Assembly: GCA_002238605.1 (NCBI GenBank)
Contig: MPMR01000008.1
Span: 1 to 64,000, forward strand
Length of the DNA: 64,000 nt
Reading direction: 5' to 3'
DNA from: BD2-11 clade cluster bacterium bin43
GTDB taxonomy: Bacteria; Gemmatimonadota; Gemmatimonadetes; Longimicrobiales; Gaopeijiaceae
In this document: piece after piece, positions 43,528-53,039 of the stretch
Numbering within the stretch: the first letter of the stretch is position 1
Layout: every line of letters begins with the position of its first letter
Position numbers and translations under genes: made by a program
Notes under the pieces: model-generated
Told to the model about the DNA's origin: nothing
The model's input: only the letters and a program-made list of their open reading frames with translations
The model's database searches: none

Positions 43528-44805
43528 TCAGGGAAGCAGGCGACCGCCGCCGAGTCGCTCGGCCAGCGGCTCCGGCAGGGTCACGCTCCCGTCCTCTCCC
43601 TGGCCGTTCTCCAGCAGAGCGACCAGCAGCCTCGGCAGAGCGAGCGCCGAACCGTTCAGTGTGTGTACGAATTCCGGCTTCCGGCCGGGATGGGGCCGGT
43701 AACGCAGGCTCGCGCGCCGCGCCTGGTAGTCGGTGGTCGTACTGACGCTCGACACCTCCAGCCAACGGCGCACGCCCGGGGCCCAGACCTCCAGATCGTA
43801 GGTCATCGCCGACCAGAAGCCCAGATCGCCCGTGGCCAGGCTGAGTACGCGATAGCGGAGCCCCAGACGCTGGAGAATCACCTCGGCCTCCGCGGTCATC
43901 TCCTCGAGTGCCTCCCGGCTTCGCTCGGGAGTCTCATAGCGCACGAGCTCCACCTTGTCGAACTGGTGCACGCGCAGGAGGCCGCGGGTATCCGCGCCCG
44001 CCGCGCCGGCTTCGCGCCGGAAGCAGGGCGAGTAGGCGGTGTAGCGAAGAGGCAATTCGTCCGCGGAGAGGATCTCGCCCCTGTGCATGTTGGTGAGGGG
44101 CACCTCGGAAGTGGGAATCAGCCAGAGGTCGTCCAGCGTGGTAACGTATGCATCCTCCTCGAACTTCGGGAGATGGCCCGTGGCGGTAAGGCTCTCGCGG
44201 TTGACCATGTAGGGTACGCGCACCTCGGTGTAGCCGTGCTCCCGGACATGCAGATCGAGCATGTAGCCGATCAGTTCCCTCTGCATGCGCGCGCCGCGGC
44301 CCGTGAGAACCGGAAACCCGGAACCTGATATCCGGGCCCCGCGCGCAAGGTCGAGGAGCCCCAGCCGTTCCCCCAACTCCCAGTGTGGCTTCGGCTCAAA
44401 ATCGAAGCGCCGCTTCGTTCCCCATCTACGGACCAGCGCGTTGGCCTCCTCGCCGCCATCCGGCACTTCGGCGAGCGGCAGGTTGGGCAGCTCCAGAAGG
44501 GTGTTCCGGATGTGCGCCTCGGCATCCTCCACCACTTCGCCCAGCGCGTCGATGCGGCCGCCCACCCTGCGCATTTCGACGATCAGATCGTCCGCCGATT
44601 CACCCCTTCGCCTCAGTTCGCCGATGCGGCGGGAAACGGCGTTGCGGCGCGCCCGGAGCTCATCGGCCTCTCCGATCGCGGACCGGCGCCGCTCGTCGAG
44701 GGCGAGGAGGTGTTCGACGCGGGCTGCCCCGCCCGAGATGCCGCGCCGCGCCAGTCCGGCACGAACCAGATCCGGCTGCGCCCGAATCATCCGCAGGTCG
44801 AGCAT
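43528..44805 (-). CDS. serS: Seryl-tRNA synthetase
   Basis: A 425-residue class II synthetase charging tRNA-Ser. The N-terminal long antiparallel coiled coil (about 30-105) that grips the tRNA variable arm is visible. The core motifs are IPTSEVPLTN, SPCFRREAGAAGADTRGLLRVHQFDKVEL and HTLNGSALALPRLLVALLEN. The segment EVSSVSTTTDYQARR replaces the common EISSCSNC form, a conservative variation. It lies downstream of a lipoprotein gene (31 bases) and 16 bases before the histidine kinase. Confidence 0.97.
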   Translation of the reverse strand: MLDLRMIRAQPDLVRAGLARRGISGGAARVEHLLALDERRRSAIGEADELRARRNAVSRRIGELRRRGESADDLIVEMRRVGGRIDALGEVVEDAEAHIRNTLLELPNLPLAEVPDGGEEANALVRRWGTKRRFDFEPKPHWELGERLGLLDLARGARISGSGFPVLTGRGARMQRELIGYMLDLHVREHGYTEVRVPYMVNRESLTATGHLPKFEEDAYVTTLDDLWLIPTSEVPLTNMHRGEILSADELPLRYTAYSPCFRREAGAAGADTRGLLRVHQFDKVELVRYETPERSREALEEMTAEAEVILQRLGLRYRVLSLATGDLGFWSAMTYDLEVWAPGVRRWLEVSSVSTTTDYQARRASLRYRPHPGRKPEFVHTLNGSALALPRLLVALLENGQGEDGSVTLPEPLAERLGGGRLLP

Positions 44806-44836
44806 GGTCCAGAGGGGGTGTAAGGGATGAGAGGGC

Positions 44837-45397
44837 TCAGGGGAAGACGTCCGGCTGCATCTTGCGGCTGTTGCAGATCCCGTTGGTGTCGAACACGAAG
44901 ACCACGGTGCGTTCCACAGGGTCCACGTCCAGGGGAACCAGCTTCGCGTAGTGGTTGCATAACTGCCCGTAGTTGGAGCGCAAGCGCCGCGTGCGCACCA
45001 CGTACAGACTCTCGAGGTTCACGGGCACGGCCTCGTTCTCGATATACACGTCATCGTCCTCGGGGGCTTCCTCGATGTCGTCGAAGTTCTCGTCGGGCAG
45101 CTCCACAAGCGCCGCGTCCGAATCGACGCCGAAGAATCCAGGGGTCAGGAAGACGGCCCGGCCGCCTTCGACATCCACGGCCAGATCCCAGGACGAGGTG
45201 GTTGCGGGGGCTTCGATGCGCACCGACCGCCGGGAGCCGAAGTCGAAACCGGTTTCGACGTTCGGCTCGGGACGGGAGATCGCATACAGACGCACGGTGT
45301 CGGCAGACGCGATCCACTCGAGCGCGAAAGGATCTCTTCCGCACGCAGCGGTAGCAACCAGCGAAAGGACAAGGAGGATGATCCCGAGCGAACGCAT
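44837..45397 (-). CDS. Putative lipoprotein heading the serS group
   Basis: A 186-residue protein with a classic lipoprotein leader (MRSLGIILLVLSLVATAAC, lipidated Cys19). The mature part contains beta-rich segments (RSVRIEAPATTSSWDLAVDV), a very acidic stretch (PDENFDDIEEAPEDDD) and a C-terminal part with two cysteines (GQLCNHYAKL and TNGICNSRKMQPDVF) that could form a disulfide. No recognised family. It is directly downstream of a strong promoter and upstream of serS, so it probably shares that transcript. Confidence 0.75.
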   Translation of the reverse strand: MRSLGIILLVLSLVATAACGRDPFALEWIASADTVRLYAISRPEPNVETGFDFGSRRSVRIEAPATTSSWDLAVDVEGGRAVFLTPGFFGVDSDAALVELPDENFDDIEEAPEDDDVYIENEAVPVNLESLYVVRTRRLRSNYGQLCNHYAKLVPLDVDPVERTVVFVFDTNGICNSRKMQPDVFP

Positions 45398-45464
45398 AAC
45401 GACTTGTGACCAAGAAGAAGGGGCTGGGTCCGGCGAGCTGACAACCTGTTCACGGAGCGCGCCA

Positions 45465-45493
45465 AGACTACCCCGGCGGCTCCATGGGGTCAA
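45465..45493 (-). promoter_or_regulatory. Sigma-70-like promoter for the lipoprotein-serS-pcrA-gatCAB group
   Basis: Minus strand TTGACC, 17-base spacer, TAGTCT, about 70 bases upstream of the lipoprotein ATG. The spacing is ideal and both hexamers are close to consensus. No other equally good promoter was seen upstream of the following genes to gatB. Confidence 0.65.
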
Positions 45494-45577
45494 CCCCGGA
45501 GCGGCGAATTCCGTTGATTTTACACTGTGCCCCGGGTAAGTTTCCGTGTGCATCCTGACCCGCATCAGCGAGCGGCG

Positions 45578-46654
45578 GTGACCCCCAACGACCCCCACCT
45601 CCGGGTCGTCATCCTCGCGGGTGGCGCCGGTACCCGCTTCTGGCCCGCCAGCACCCCCGCTCGCCCCAAGCAGTTCCTGCCGCTGGTCTCCGACCGCCCC
45701 CTCGTGGCCGACACGGTCTCGCGCGCACTGGAACTGGTCCCGATTGCCCAGTTGCGGCTCGTTGCGGGACGGCATCTGGAGCCACATCTGACCTCTGCGC
45801 TCCCGGAGGTGCCTCCCGGTTCCTTCCTGTGGGAGCCGCAGCAACGCAGCACGGCCCCGGCGCTCACCTGGGCGACCTGGCGCGCGTGGCGAAGCGATCC
45901 CGACGCCGTGATCGTCTCACTGCATTCGGACCATGACATCCACCCCTCGACCGCGTTCCGGTCACTGGTCGCGCGCGCGGTGCGGATCGCGGCCGGCAGG
46001 AGTGTGCTCCTGACCATCGGGGCTCAGCCGGATCGCCCCGACACCGGGTACGGTTACCTGCAGCCCGGGGACGTCATGGACGGGCCCGCCCACGGCCGGG
46101 CGGGCGAGCTTCCCCGGCACGTGCTGCGTTTTCACGAGAAACCCGACGCTCGACGGGCCGCCGAGTATATTCGCCAGGGATTCCTCTGGAATACGGGCAT
46201 CTTCGTCTGGCGGGCATCGGTGTTCCTGAAGGAACTCGGGGCGCACGCTCCCGACATCGCCGCCCTGATTCCGCTACTCGAAGCCGGGGATGTGGACGGG
46301 TTCTTTCGCCAGGCGCCGGCGGTGAGCGTAGACGAGGCCGTGCTGGAACGCAGCCAGGCGTGCGCCATGCTTCCGGCGACCTTTCACTGGGACGATGTGG
46401 GCAGCTGGGAGGCGCTGGCACGGACCCGACGGCCTGATGCAAGCGGGAATATCGCCGCCGGAGATGTCGTCCTCGTCGACTGTGACGACAACATCGCGTA
46501 CAGCGAAGGCGGGCCCGTGGTGTTGTTCGGCGTGACGGACCTGGTGGTGGTCGCGGCGCGGGGCGCGACCATGGTCACGACCCGCGAGCATTCCCGCGAA
46601 CTCAAACGCCTCCTGGAACGCTTGCCGTCGTCGTCCGCCCCGGAAGGGACGTGA
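45578..46654 (+). CDS. manC: Mannose-1-phosphate guanylyltransferase
   Basis: A 358-residue nucleotidyltransferase making GDP-mannose from mannose-1-phosphate and GTP, for polysaccharide or glycolipid synthesis. Signature elements: VVILAGGAGTRFWPAS near the start, RPKQFLPLV, VSLHSDHDI, TIGAQPDRPDTGYGYLQPG, FHEKPD, LWNTGIFVWRAS and HWDDVGSWEAL. It lacks the C-terminal phosphomannose-isomerase domain of bifunctional forms. The start chosen is the GTG at 45578; a GTG at 45527 would add 17 residues, and a TACACT just before it might be a -10 element. Its stop overlaps the next gene (GTGA). Confidence 0.93.
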   Translation: MTPNDPHLRVVILAGGAGTRFWPASTPARPKQFLPLVSDRPLVADTVSRALELVPIAQLRLVAGRHLEPHLTSALPEVPPGSFLWEPQQRSTAPALTWATWRAWRSDPDAVIVSLHSDHDIHPSTAFRSLVARAVRIAAGRSVLLTIGAQPDRPDTGYGYLQPGDVMDGPAHGRAGELPRHVLRFHEKPDARRAAEYIRQGFLWNTGIFVWRASVFLKELGAHAPDIAALIPLLEAGDVDGFFRQAPAVSVDEAVLERSQACAMLPATFHWDDVGSWEALARTRRPDASGNIAAGDVVLVDCDDNIAYSEGGPVVLFGVTDLVVVAARGATMVTTREHSRELKRLLERLPSSSAPEGT

Positions 46655-47943
46655 CCACCCGGCTCTACCTGTTCGACGACGCCCGCGCCCGGCAGTGGGA
46701 ACCGTTTGCCCTGACCCGCCCGGTAGCCGAGCTGGTGCTCGGAGCGCTGCGTTTCTGGGAGCGGGCATCCCGTGCGTGGGACGTGGAGTACGGCGGCCAC
46801 CTCGCGGCTGCTCACCTCGCCGGTTTCCGGGAAGACGAAGGGCCCACCGCGCTCGCGCCGTCCGAGGTGAGTTCGCGCAACCACCGCATCCTGGTATCCA
46901 GCCGAGCCGTCGTGCGGGATCCCCCGCGGCAGCTGCCTCCGGTCCCGGCCGCGTTGTGCATCGACGGCACGAGGGTCGGATGGAGCCTCCCCGCCGGCGT
47001 CCCGCTTCCCCACGCGCGTCATCTCGCCGATCCCGCTGCGGCCCCTCGCACGGGAATCCGGGTTGAGCTGGACGGGTTCGTCCTGGAACAAGTCTGGGAG
47101 CTGGTGGCGCGGACAGCCCGGCAGCTTCGTGAAGACCTGGAAGGCGCGGCGCTCACGCCCCTGCCGGCCGCCCCTCCAGGCGGAACCGCCGAGCGGCACG
47201 CCGGGGCGCATCCGGACCATCCCGCGATCCCGCCATCGAGGTCCTCCCTCCCGCCCGGCACGCACCTCCTGGGAGATGGTCCCATCACGCTCGGCCCCGG
47301 TGCGGCGGTCGAACCGGGCGTGCTGCTGGACACGAGGCCGGGGCCGATCGTCCTCGGCGGGGACGTGCGCGTGTGCGGACCGGCCCGCCTGGAGGGCCCG
47401 CTGTATGTGGGACCGGGCACGACCATCCTCGGCGGACGGGTATGCGCCTCCTATGTAGGTCCGGCATGCAAGATCCGGGGCGACGTGGAAAAAAGCGTCC
47501 TGCTCGGCTACGACAACAAGGCCCACGACGGCTTTGTCGGCCGGTCCTACCTCGGCCGGTGGGTGAACCTGGGCGCGATGACCACCAACAGCGACCTTCG
47601 CAACGACTACCGCGAGGTTCAGGTCCGCACCGGCGAAGGCGCCGTGCCTTCCGGCCTCTTCAAGCTGGGCTGCCTTGTGGGCGACCATGTCAAGACGGGA
47701 ATCGGAACCCTCCTCAACACCGGGGCGGTGATCGGGGCGGGCTGCAACCTGTTCGGGGCCCGAACTCCGACGCGCCATCTCCCGCCCTTTCGATGGGGAA
47801 CGGCCCGCGACGCGCCACACTTTCGGCTGGACCGCTTTCTGGACACCGCGGCGCGCGTGATGAATCGCCGAGGGGTGCCGCTGACCCCGGAGATGCGGGC
47901 CGTTCTCGAGCGTGCCTGGCTCCGTGTGGCCGGATCCGACTAG
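46651..47943 (+). CDS. Alternate GlmU-type UDP-GlcNAc pyrophosphorylase / acetyltransferase
   Basis: A 430-residue protein of the alternate bacterial GlmU family (TIGR03991-type), found in Bacteroidetes and related lineages and lacking the standard LxxG-GTRM nucleotidyltransferase loop. The N-terminal domain has the family marker FALTRPVAELVLGALRFWER. A variable linker at about 165-200 follows. The left-handed beta helix (about 205-400) contains KIRGDVEKSVLLGYDNKAHD, GRSYLGRWVNLGAM and TNSDLRNDYREVQV. It probably makes UDP-GlcNAc for peptidoglycan; a different sugar nucleotide is possible. It starts with GTG overlapping the manC stop. Confidence 0.88.
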   Translation: MTTRLYLFDDARARQWEPFALTRPVAELVLGALRFWERASRAWDVEYGGHLAAAHLAGFREDEGPTALAPSEVSSRNHRILVSSRAVVRDPPRQLPPVPAALCIDGTRVGWSLPAGVPLPHARHLADPAAAPRTGIRVELDGFVLEQVWELVARTARQLREDLEGAALTPLPAAPPGGTAERHAGAHPDHPAIPPSRSSLPPGTHLLGDGPITLGPGAAVEPGVLLDTRPGPIVLGGDVRVCGPARLEGPLYVGPGTTILGGRVCASYVGPACKIRGDVEKSVLLGYDNKAHDGFVGRSYLGRWVNLGAMTTNSDLRNDYREVQVRTGEGAVPSGLFKLGCLVGDHVKTGIGTLLNTGAVIGAGCNLFGARTPTRHLPPFRWGTARDAPHFRLDRFLDTAARVMNRRGVPLTPEMRAVLERAWLRVAGSD

Positions 47944-47964
47944 GTCGGGGCGTCCGGGGCCGTC

Positions 47965-48786
47965 GTGCAGATCTGCGTGCTGGGCAGCGGAAGCAAGGGC
48001 AACTCGATTCTCGTCCGCTCCGGGCGCGCGACCGTGCTGGTCGACGCCGGCTTCAGTGCGCGCGAGACCGAGCGGCGCCTGAGGCTGGTCGGAGCGGAGG
48101 CGAGTGAGCTCTCGGCCATCATCCTCACGCACGAACACGGGGATCATACCCGGGGAAGCGGCGTGCTGGCGCGACGCCACGGCATGCCCGTCTGTCTCAC
48201 GGAAGCTACCCGCAGGGCGTGCGACCGTCTGTTCCGCGGATCGGAACGGGTTGTGGAGTATCGGCCCGGGCGCGCCTTCGGCGTCGAGGACCTGCGCGTG
48301 GAACCGTTCATGACCGTCCACGACGCCGCCGATCCCGTGGCCATCGCCCTGGTGGATGTCGGATCCGGTATCCGCGTCGGCGTCGCGACCGATCTCGGCC
48401 GCTCCACGGCGATCGTCCGACACGCACTCGCGGGCTGCGATTTCCTGGTCTTGGAGGCCAACCACGACGAGACGCTTCTCCACCGGAGCTCCTACCCCGC
48501 CGCGGTCAAGTCGCGCATCGCATCCAGTCACGGACACCTGTCCAACCGCGCGGCGGCCCGTCTTGCCCTGGATCTCCTCCACCCCCGTCTCGCCGGCATC
48601 CTGCTGGCCCACCTCTCCGCCGAGTGCAACACGCCCGAACTGGCGCGCGACACAGTCTCGCGGACGCTGGCGAAGGCGGGATACCAGGGCTTCCTGGACG
48701 TTGCCCGGCAGGATGAACCTACGGAGGTCCTTTGCGTCGATACCCTGCGCCGGGAACGCGGTCCCGAGCAGTTGTCGTTTCTCTGA
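47965..48786 (+). CDS. Metallo-beta-lactamase-fold hydrolase, WalJ/YycJ-like
   Basis: A 273-residue metallo-beta-lactamase superfamily protein resembling WalJ/YycJ. The N-terminus reads CVLGSGSKGNSILVRSG, followed by the metal site THEHGDH, later histidine HSSHGHLSNRAA-type and LAHLSAECNTPELA motifs. These proteins are proposed nucleases or phosphodiesterases linked to cell division and DNA repair; the substrate is not certain. It starts with GTG 21 bases after the glmU-like gene and is likely cotranscribed with it. Confidence 0.9.
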   Translation: MQICVLGSGSKGNSILVRSGRATVLVDAGFSARETERRLRLVGAEASELSAIILTHEHGDHTRGSGVLARRHGMPVCLTEATRRACDRLFRGSERVVEYRPGRAFGVEDLRVEPFMTVHDAADPVAIALVDVGSGIRVGVATDLGRSTAIVRHALAGCDFLVLEANHDETLLHRSSYPAAVKSRIASSHGHLSNRAAARLALDLLHPRLAGILLAHLSAECNTPELARDTVSRTLAKAGYQGFLDVARQDEPTEVLCVDTLRRERGPEQLSFL

Positions 48787-48825
48787 GGCTGCGGTTCCCC
48801 GCTCCGCCCCGAGAGCGGTTCGACG

Positions 48826-50184
48826 TCACAACCCCAGCACGCGCAGGATGTCGTTGGAAAGCGCCCAGACCATGATCCCCATGAGCACCAGGAAACCGAC
48901 CCGGCTCCAGCGCAGCCGCTGCTCCAGGCTGAGCGCCTTGCCCCTGACCGCCTCGATCCCCAGGAAGACGAGGTGCCCTCCGTCCAGTATCGGAATGGGA
49001 AGCAGGTTCAGGATCGCCAGGTTCACCGAGAACAGGGCCATGAAGCGCAGGAAAGTCTGGAGTCCCGCTTCCGCGGCCTGGCCCGACAGGGTTCCGATGG
49101 TGACGATGCTGCCGACGTTGCGCGGGGAGACGTTCCCGGTGACGAGATCGCCCAGAAAGCCGAGGATCATGCGGGTCGTGCCCACGGTTTCCCGGTATCC
49201 GATGACCACCGCCCGGGTCAGGGGAACGGGCACGTACACGGCGGCTGGCACCGGAGCCAGGATCCCAACCTGACCCACCGTCCTGATCTCGCCGTCGGGC
49301 CCTCTTTCCTCACGCGACACGAGGGGCACCGCGATCTCCATCAGGACGTCGTCGCGCGCCACCTGAAGATCGACCGTGCTACCCGGACGGCGCATGATCT
49401 CCCGCCGGAACAGCGCCCAGTTTTCCACGGCGATGCCGTCCACCGCGAGGACGCGATCTCCCCGCTGAAGCCCCGCGCGCGCCGCGGGCATCCCGGGCTC
49501 GACATCCAGCACCTCGGCCTCGATCCAGTAGTCGAGAGCCAATGCCAGGCGCTCGCGCGCCAAGGCGTCCCCGGGCGCCGGCACCGACACGGTCACGCGC
49601 GGAGCTTCGGTCTCGACCGTGATGGTCTCGCCCGGTGCGGACAGGAACCCGTCCCGTACATCGCCCCAATGGTTCACGTCACGCTCCCCCACGCGCGTGA
49701 TGCGCGCGCCCACCGGAAGCCCGGCCAGCGGTTCCGCGCCCGGAGGAAGAAGCTCCATGTCCACGTAGCCGAGCCGGGTCTCGTCGGCCTCGGCACGGCC
49801 CCATCCCGCGGCAATCGTCGTATACGCCGCGAAGGCGAAGATCATGTTCATGATCACGCCCGCCGACAGCACCAGCGCACGCGCCCACACCGGCTTGCCG
49901 TCGAAGTCGGTGGGATCGGCCCGGCGACGCACCTCCGCGCCGCCCCCTTCCACCTTGTCCATGACCTCGTCGGCCATGCCGCTCATCTTCACATAGCCGC
50001 CCAGCGGAATCGCCGAGATCACGTATTCCGTGTCGCCGCGCCGGAAGCCCAGGACACGCGGCCCAAGCCCGATCGAGAAGCGCAGGACCTTTACGCCCAC
50101 GGCCTTGGCCGCCCAGAAGTGACCCAGTTCGTGCACGAGGATCAGAACGCCCAGGACAACGATTGTCGCCAGCAACGCCATCAT
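48826..50184 (-). CDS. rseP: RseP-type site-2 membrane metalloprotease
   Basis: A 452-residue intramembrane zinc protease that cleaves anti-sigma factors and leftover signal peptides. The zinc site is HELGH at 18-22 in the first helix, and the second ligand motif is LLPIPILDGGHLVF near the C-terminus. One or two PDZ-like regions lie between (GARITRVGERDVNHWGDV; AARAGLQRGDRVLAVDGIAV). Four membrane helices are predicted. It is downstream of dxr, the common uppS-cdsA-dxr-rseP order. Confidence 0.95.
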   Translation of the reverse strand: MMALLATIVVLGVLILVHELGHFWAAKAVGVKVLRFSIGLGPRVLGFRRGDTEYVISAIPLGGYVKMSGMADEVMDKVEGGGAEVRRRADPTDFDGKPVWARALVLSAGVIMNMIFAFAAYTTIAAGWGRAEADETRLGYVDMELLPPGAEPLAGLPVGARITRVGERDVNHWGDVRDGFLSAPGETITVETEAPRVTVSVPAPGDALARERLALALDYWIEAEVLDVEPGMPAARAGLQRGDRVLAVDGIAVENWALFRREIMRRPGSTVDLQVARDDVLMEIAVPLVSREERGPDGEIRTVGQVGILAPVPAAVYVPVPLTRAVVIGYRETVGTTRMILGFLGDLVTGNVSPRNVGSIVTIGTLSGQAAEAGLQTFLRFMALFSVNLAILNLLPIPILDGGHLVFLGIEAVRGKALSLEQRLRWSRVGFLVLMGIMVWALSNDILRVLGL

Positions 50185-50223
50185 CCCTCTCCCTGTATGC
50201 GCCCGCTCGTCAGCCGCGCGGCC

Positions 50224-51372
50224 CTACGCGACCACCGCGGCGATGGATTCCCGGGTGACGTCCCGGGTCTCGGCGTCCACGCCGAGCACTTCCTCGACCG
50301 ACCTGATTTCTCCCGGGGGAGTCCGATCCATCGCCGCGCCCACCACCGCCGCCATCTCCCGGAAGGGCAGCGCGCCTTCCAGGAATGCGTGGACCGCCAC
50401 CTCGTTGGCCGCGTTGAAGACCGTCGGCGCCCAGCCACCGGCGCAACCCGCCTGCACACCCAGCTCGAACAGAGGGAACCGGGCCCGGTCGAGCGCCTCG
50501 AACGTGAGATCCGACAGGCTCGAAGGACTGAAGGTGCGCAGCCGGCCGTCGTCAATCCGCTCCGGGTGCGTCAGCGCGTACAGGATGGGCAGCTCCATGG
50601 TGGGAAGGCCGAGTTGCGCAACGACCGATCCGTCCGTGAACTCCACGAAGGAATGGATGATCGATTGCGGATGAACGACCACGTCGATGCGTTCATACTC
50701 CATCCGGTACAGGAAATGTGCCTCGATGACCTCCAGCGCCTTGTTCGCGAGGGTGGCCGAATCGATGGTGATCTTGGAACCCATGTTCCAGGTGGGGTGG
50801 CGCAGCGCGTCGGCCGGCGTGATGTCGTTCATTCGGGACGCGTTCCAGCAGCGAAAGGGACCGCCCGATGCGGTCAGCACGATACGGGCCACATGCCGGG
50901 GGTCGCTTCCGGCAAGGCACTGGAGAATGGCGCTGTGTTCCGAATCGACCGGGACCAGTTCACCGCCCCCCGACCGCGCGGTCTCGTCGACGAGTGCGCC
51001 TCCCGCCACGAGCGACTCCTTGTTGGCCAGTGCGAGGCGCTTGCCGGCCCGTAGCGCGGCGAGGGTGGGCTCGAGGCCCGAAACCCCCACCAGCGCATTG
51101 ATGACCACGTCCGCATCGCTGTACCCCGCCAGTTCGACCAGAGCCTCCCGGCCATAGGCGGAGGATACGCCGGGGAGGTCGAGCCTCTCCGCGCCGGGAT
51201 CGGCGATCACCACCCGGCGCGGGCGATGGAGCGCGGCCTGCTCGCGGAGCACGGAGACCGAGCGGTTGGCGGCCAGCGCAACCACGCTGAAGCGCTCCGG
51301 ATGCCGGCCCATTACCTCGAGCGCACTGCGCCCGACCGACCCCGTGGATCCCAGGATCGCAACCCGTATCAC
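50224..51372 (-). CDS. dxr: 1-deoxy-D-xylulose 5-phosphate reductoisomerase
   Basis: A 382-residue NADPH enzyme of the MEP isoprenoid pathway. The NADPH-binding start reads ILGSTGSVGRSALEV, with the active-site segment VPVDSEHSAILQCL, LTASGGPFRCW and NMGSKITIDSATLANKALEVIEAHFLY. The C-terminal domain (AANEVAVHAFLEGALPF) is complete. It supplies isoprenoids for the UppS product encoded two genes upstream. Confidence 0.97.
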   Translation of the reverse strand: MIRVAILGSTGSVGRSALEVMGRHPERFSVVALAANRSVSVLREQAALHRPRRVVIADPGAERLDLPGVSSAYGREALVELAGYSDADVVINALVGVSGLEPTLAALRAGKRLALANKESLVAGGALVDETARSGGGELVPVDSEHSAILQCLAGSDPRHVARIVLTASGGPFRCWNASRMNDITPADALRHPTWNMGSKITIDSATLANKALEVIEAHFLYRMEYERIDVVVHPQSIIHSFVEFTDGSVVAQLGLPTMELPILYALTHPERIDDGRLRTFSPSSLSDLTFEALDRARFPLFELGVQAGCAGGWAPTVFNAANEVAVHAFLEGALPFREMAAVVGAAMDRTPPGEIRSVEEVLGVDAETRDVTRESIAAVVA

Positions 51373-51409
51373 GTCCGGGGACCCTGCGCTGGAGGAATCA
51401 CCATCCGGC

Positions 51410-52294
51410 TCATGGCGACACCGAGCCGGCGAGCTGAAGCGCCGCGTAGGCGAGCGGGAGCGTCACCAGCACCCCGTCGAGACGATCGAGCACGCCGCCG
51501 TGGCCGGGCAGCAGCGATCCCGCGTCCTTGACGCCGGCCTCGCGCTTCAGGAGGGACACGGCCAGGTCGCCGGCCAGCGCCCCCGTACCGATCAGCAGCG
51601 CAATGCCGACGATCCAGTACGGTCCGACGCCCAGCAGGAGGAAGGGCTCGGCGGCCACGGTCGCGAAGACCAGGCCCGCCGTCCCCGCAGCCAGGATGCC
51701 CGCGACCGTGCCTTCCACCGTCTTGCCCGGACTGACGGTTGGAAAAGGATGGCGATGCCCCCAAAGGCTGCCCACGATGTAGGCGGCGACGTCGCCGACC
51801 CAGGTGACCGCCAGCGGGAAGAGAAGCAGCAACGGGCCCTCGAGCGGCGCCGCGGCCCTCACGGCCACACCCGTCTCCGGAAGGTGGCGCAGCAGCACGG
51901 CGAAACAAAGCCCGCCTCCCACGTACAGCGCCGCCGTGAGGGTGGCGCACACGGATGCGAGCGGTTTGTCCGCCACATCGCGCGCACGCACGGCGGCGAC
52001 AAAGAGCACGACGGTGGCCCCCATGAGGACCGTCAGCGCGAGCGGGGCGAAACCGGTGAAAAATGGTTCCGCCGTCGCCGCCAGGACGAGTGCCGCCGTG
52101 ACGGCCATGGCGGTTCCGGTGAAGGGCCGAACCCCCGTACGCCGTGCCAGCAGGCAGAACTCGCGGGCGCCCAGCATGGCCAGCGCCGCCGCAAGCGCGC
52201 CCATGAGCCACCCGCCCCGATAGATGACGGGAAGCACGAAGAGCAGGGCGACCACCGCCACCAGCGCGCGGCGAGAGAGATCGGCCATCCCCAT
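51410..52294 (-). CDS. cdsA: Phosphatidate cytidylyltransferase
   Basis: A 294-residue membrane enzyme making CDP-diacylglycerol for phospholipid synthesis, with about eight helices. The family signature near the C-terminus is clear: SLLKREAGVKDAGSLLPGHG followed by DRLDG. The start ATG overlaps the uppS stop as TGATG; a second Met two codons later is possible. It sits between uppS and dxr as in many bacteria. Confidence 0.95.
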   Translation of the reverse strand: MGMADLSRRALVAVVALLFVLPVIYRGGWLMGALAAALAMLGAREFCLLARRTGVRPFTGTAMAVTAALVLAATAEPFFTGFAPLALTVLMGATVVLFVAAVRARDVADKPLASVCATLTAALYVGGGLCFAVLLRHLPETGVAVRAAAPLEGPLLLLFPLAVTWVGDVAAYIVGSLWGHRHPFPTVSPGKTVEGTVAGILAAGTAGLVFATVAAEPFLLLGVGPYWIVGIALLIGTGALAGDLAVSLLKREAGVKDAGSLLPGHGGVLDRLDGVLVTLPLAYAALQLAGSVSP

Positions 52295-53037
52295 CAGGCT
52301 GAAGTGATCCGGCCGAAGCGGCGGTCACGGCGCTGGTAGTCCAGGACCGCCGCAAGGAAGTCGTCCCTGGAGAAGTCGGGCCACAGCACGGGGGTGATGT
52401 GGATCTCCGAGTAGGCAATCTGCCACAGCATGAAGTTGGAAATCCTGCATTCTCCGGAAGTCCGGATGAGGAGGTCGGGATCGGGGATGCCGCTCGTCAG
52501 CAGCGACCTCTCCAGGCACGCTTCGTCGATCTCGTCGGGTTCCAGCTCTCCGGCCCTGACGCGCGCCGCCAGCCGGCGGACCGCGGTCAGGATGTCTTCC
52601 CTTCCGCTGTACGAGATCATCAGGTTGAGTCTGAGCGTCCTTCCCCCCTCGGTCTCGCGCATGATGCGCTCCACGGCCCCGCGCGCGGAAGCCTGCATTC
52701 TGGCCAGGGTGCCGAGCACACGTACTTCGACGCCCTTCTCCACCAGCTCCGAGCGCTCCCGCTCGGCGTACGCCTTCAGGAGCGACATGAGGGCGGAAAC
52801 TTCCTCCGATGGACGATTCCAGTTGTCGGTGGAAAACGCGAAGAGAGTAAGGATTTCGACGCCGGCGTCGACCGAAGCCTCGATGGTCGTGCGTACTGCG
52901 CTCATCCCGGCCTCGTGCCCCGACTTGCGGGGCAGACCCTGCCGCCGGGCCCAGCGCCCGTTGCCGTCCATGATGACGGCGACGTGACGGGGTATGGGAC
53001 CACTCATGTCAATCCGGGCCGGCACGTTGGACTTCAT
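52294..53037 (-). CDS. uppS: Undecaprenyl diphosphate synthase
   Basis: A 247-residue cis-prenyltransferase making the C55 lipid carrier for peptidoglycan and other polymers. The catalytic Asp24 is in VIMDGNGRWA, followed by GHEAGMSAVRTTIEA, FAFSTDNWNRP, SYSGREDI and the closing DLLIRTSGECRISNFMLWQIAYSE. It starts just after the frr stop and overlaps cdsA by a base. Confidence 0.97.
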   Translation of the reverse strand: MKSNVPARIDMSGPIPRHVAVIMDGNGRWARRQGLPRKSGHEAGMSAVRTTIEASVDAGVEILTLFAFSTDNWNRPSEEVSALMSLLKAYAERERSELVEKGVEVRVLGTLARMQASARGAVERIMRETEGGRTLRLNLMISYSGREDILTAVRRLAARVRAGELEPDEIDEACLERSLLTSGIPDPDLLIRTSGECRISNFMLWQIAYSEIHITPVLWPDFSRDDFLAAVLDYQRRDRRFGRITSA

Positions 53038-53039
53038 GG

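Noticed and set aside
46384-48612. 742-codon minus-strand frame opposite manC, glmU-like and MBL genes
   Set aside because: Spans three convincing plus-strand genes and has biased shadow composition.
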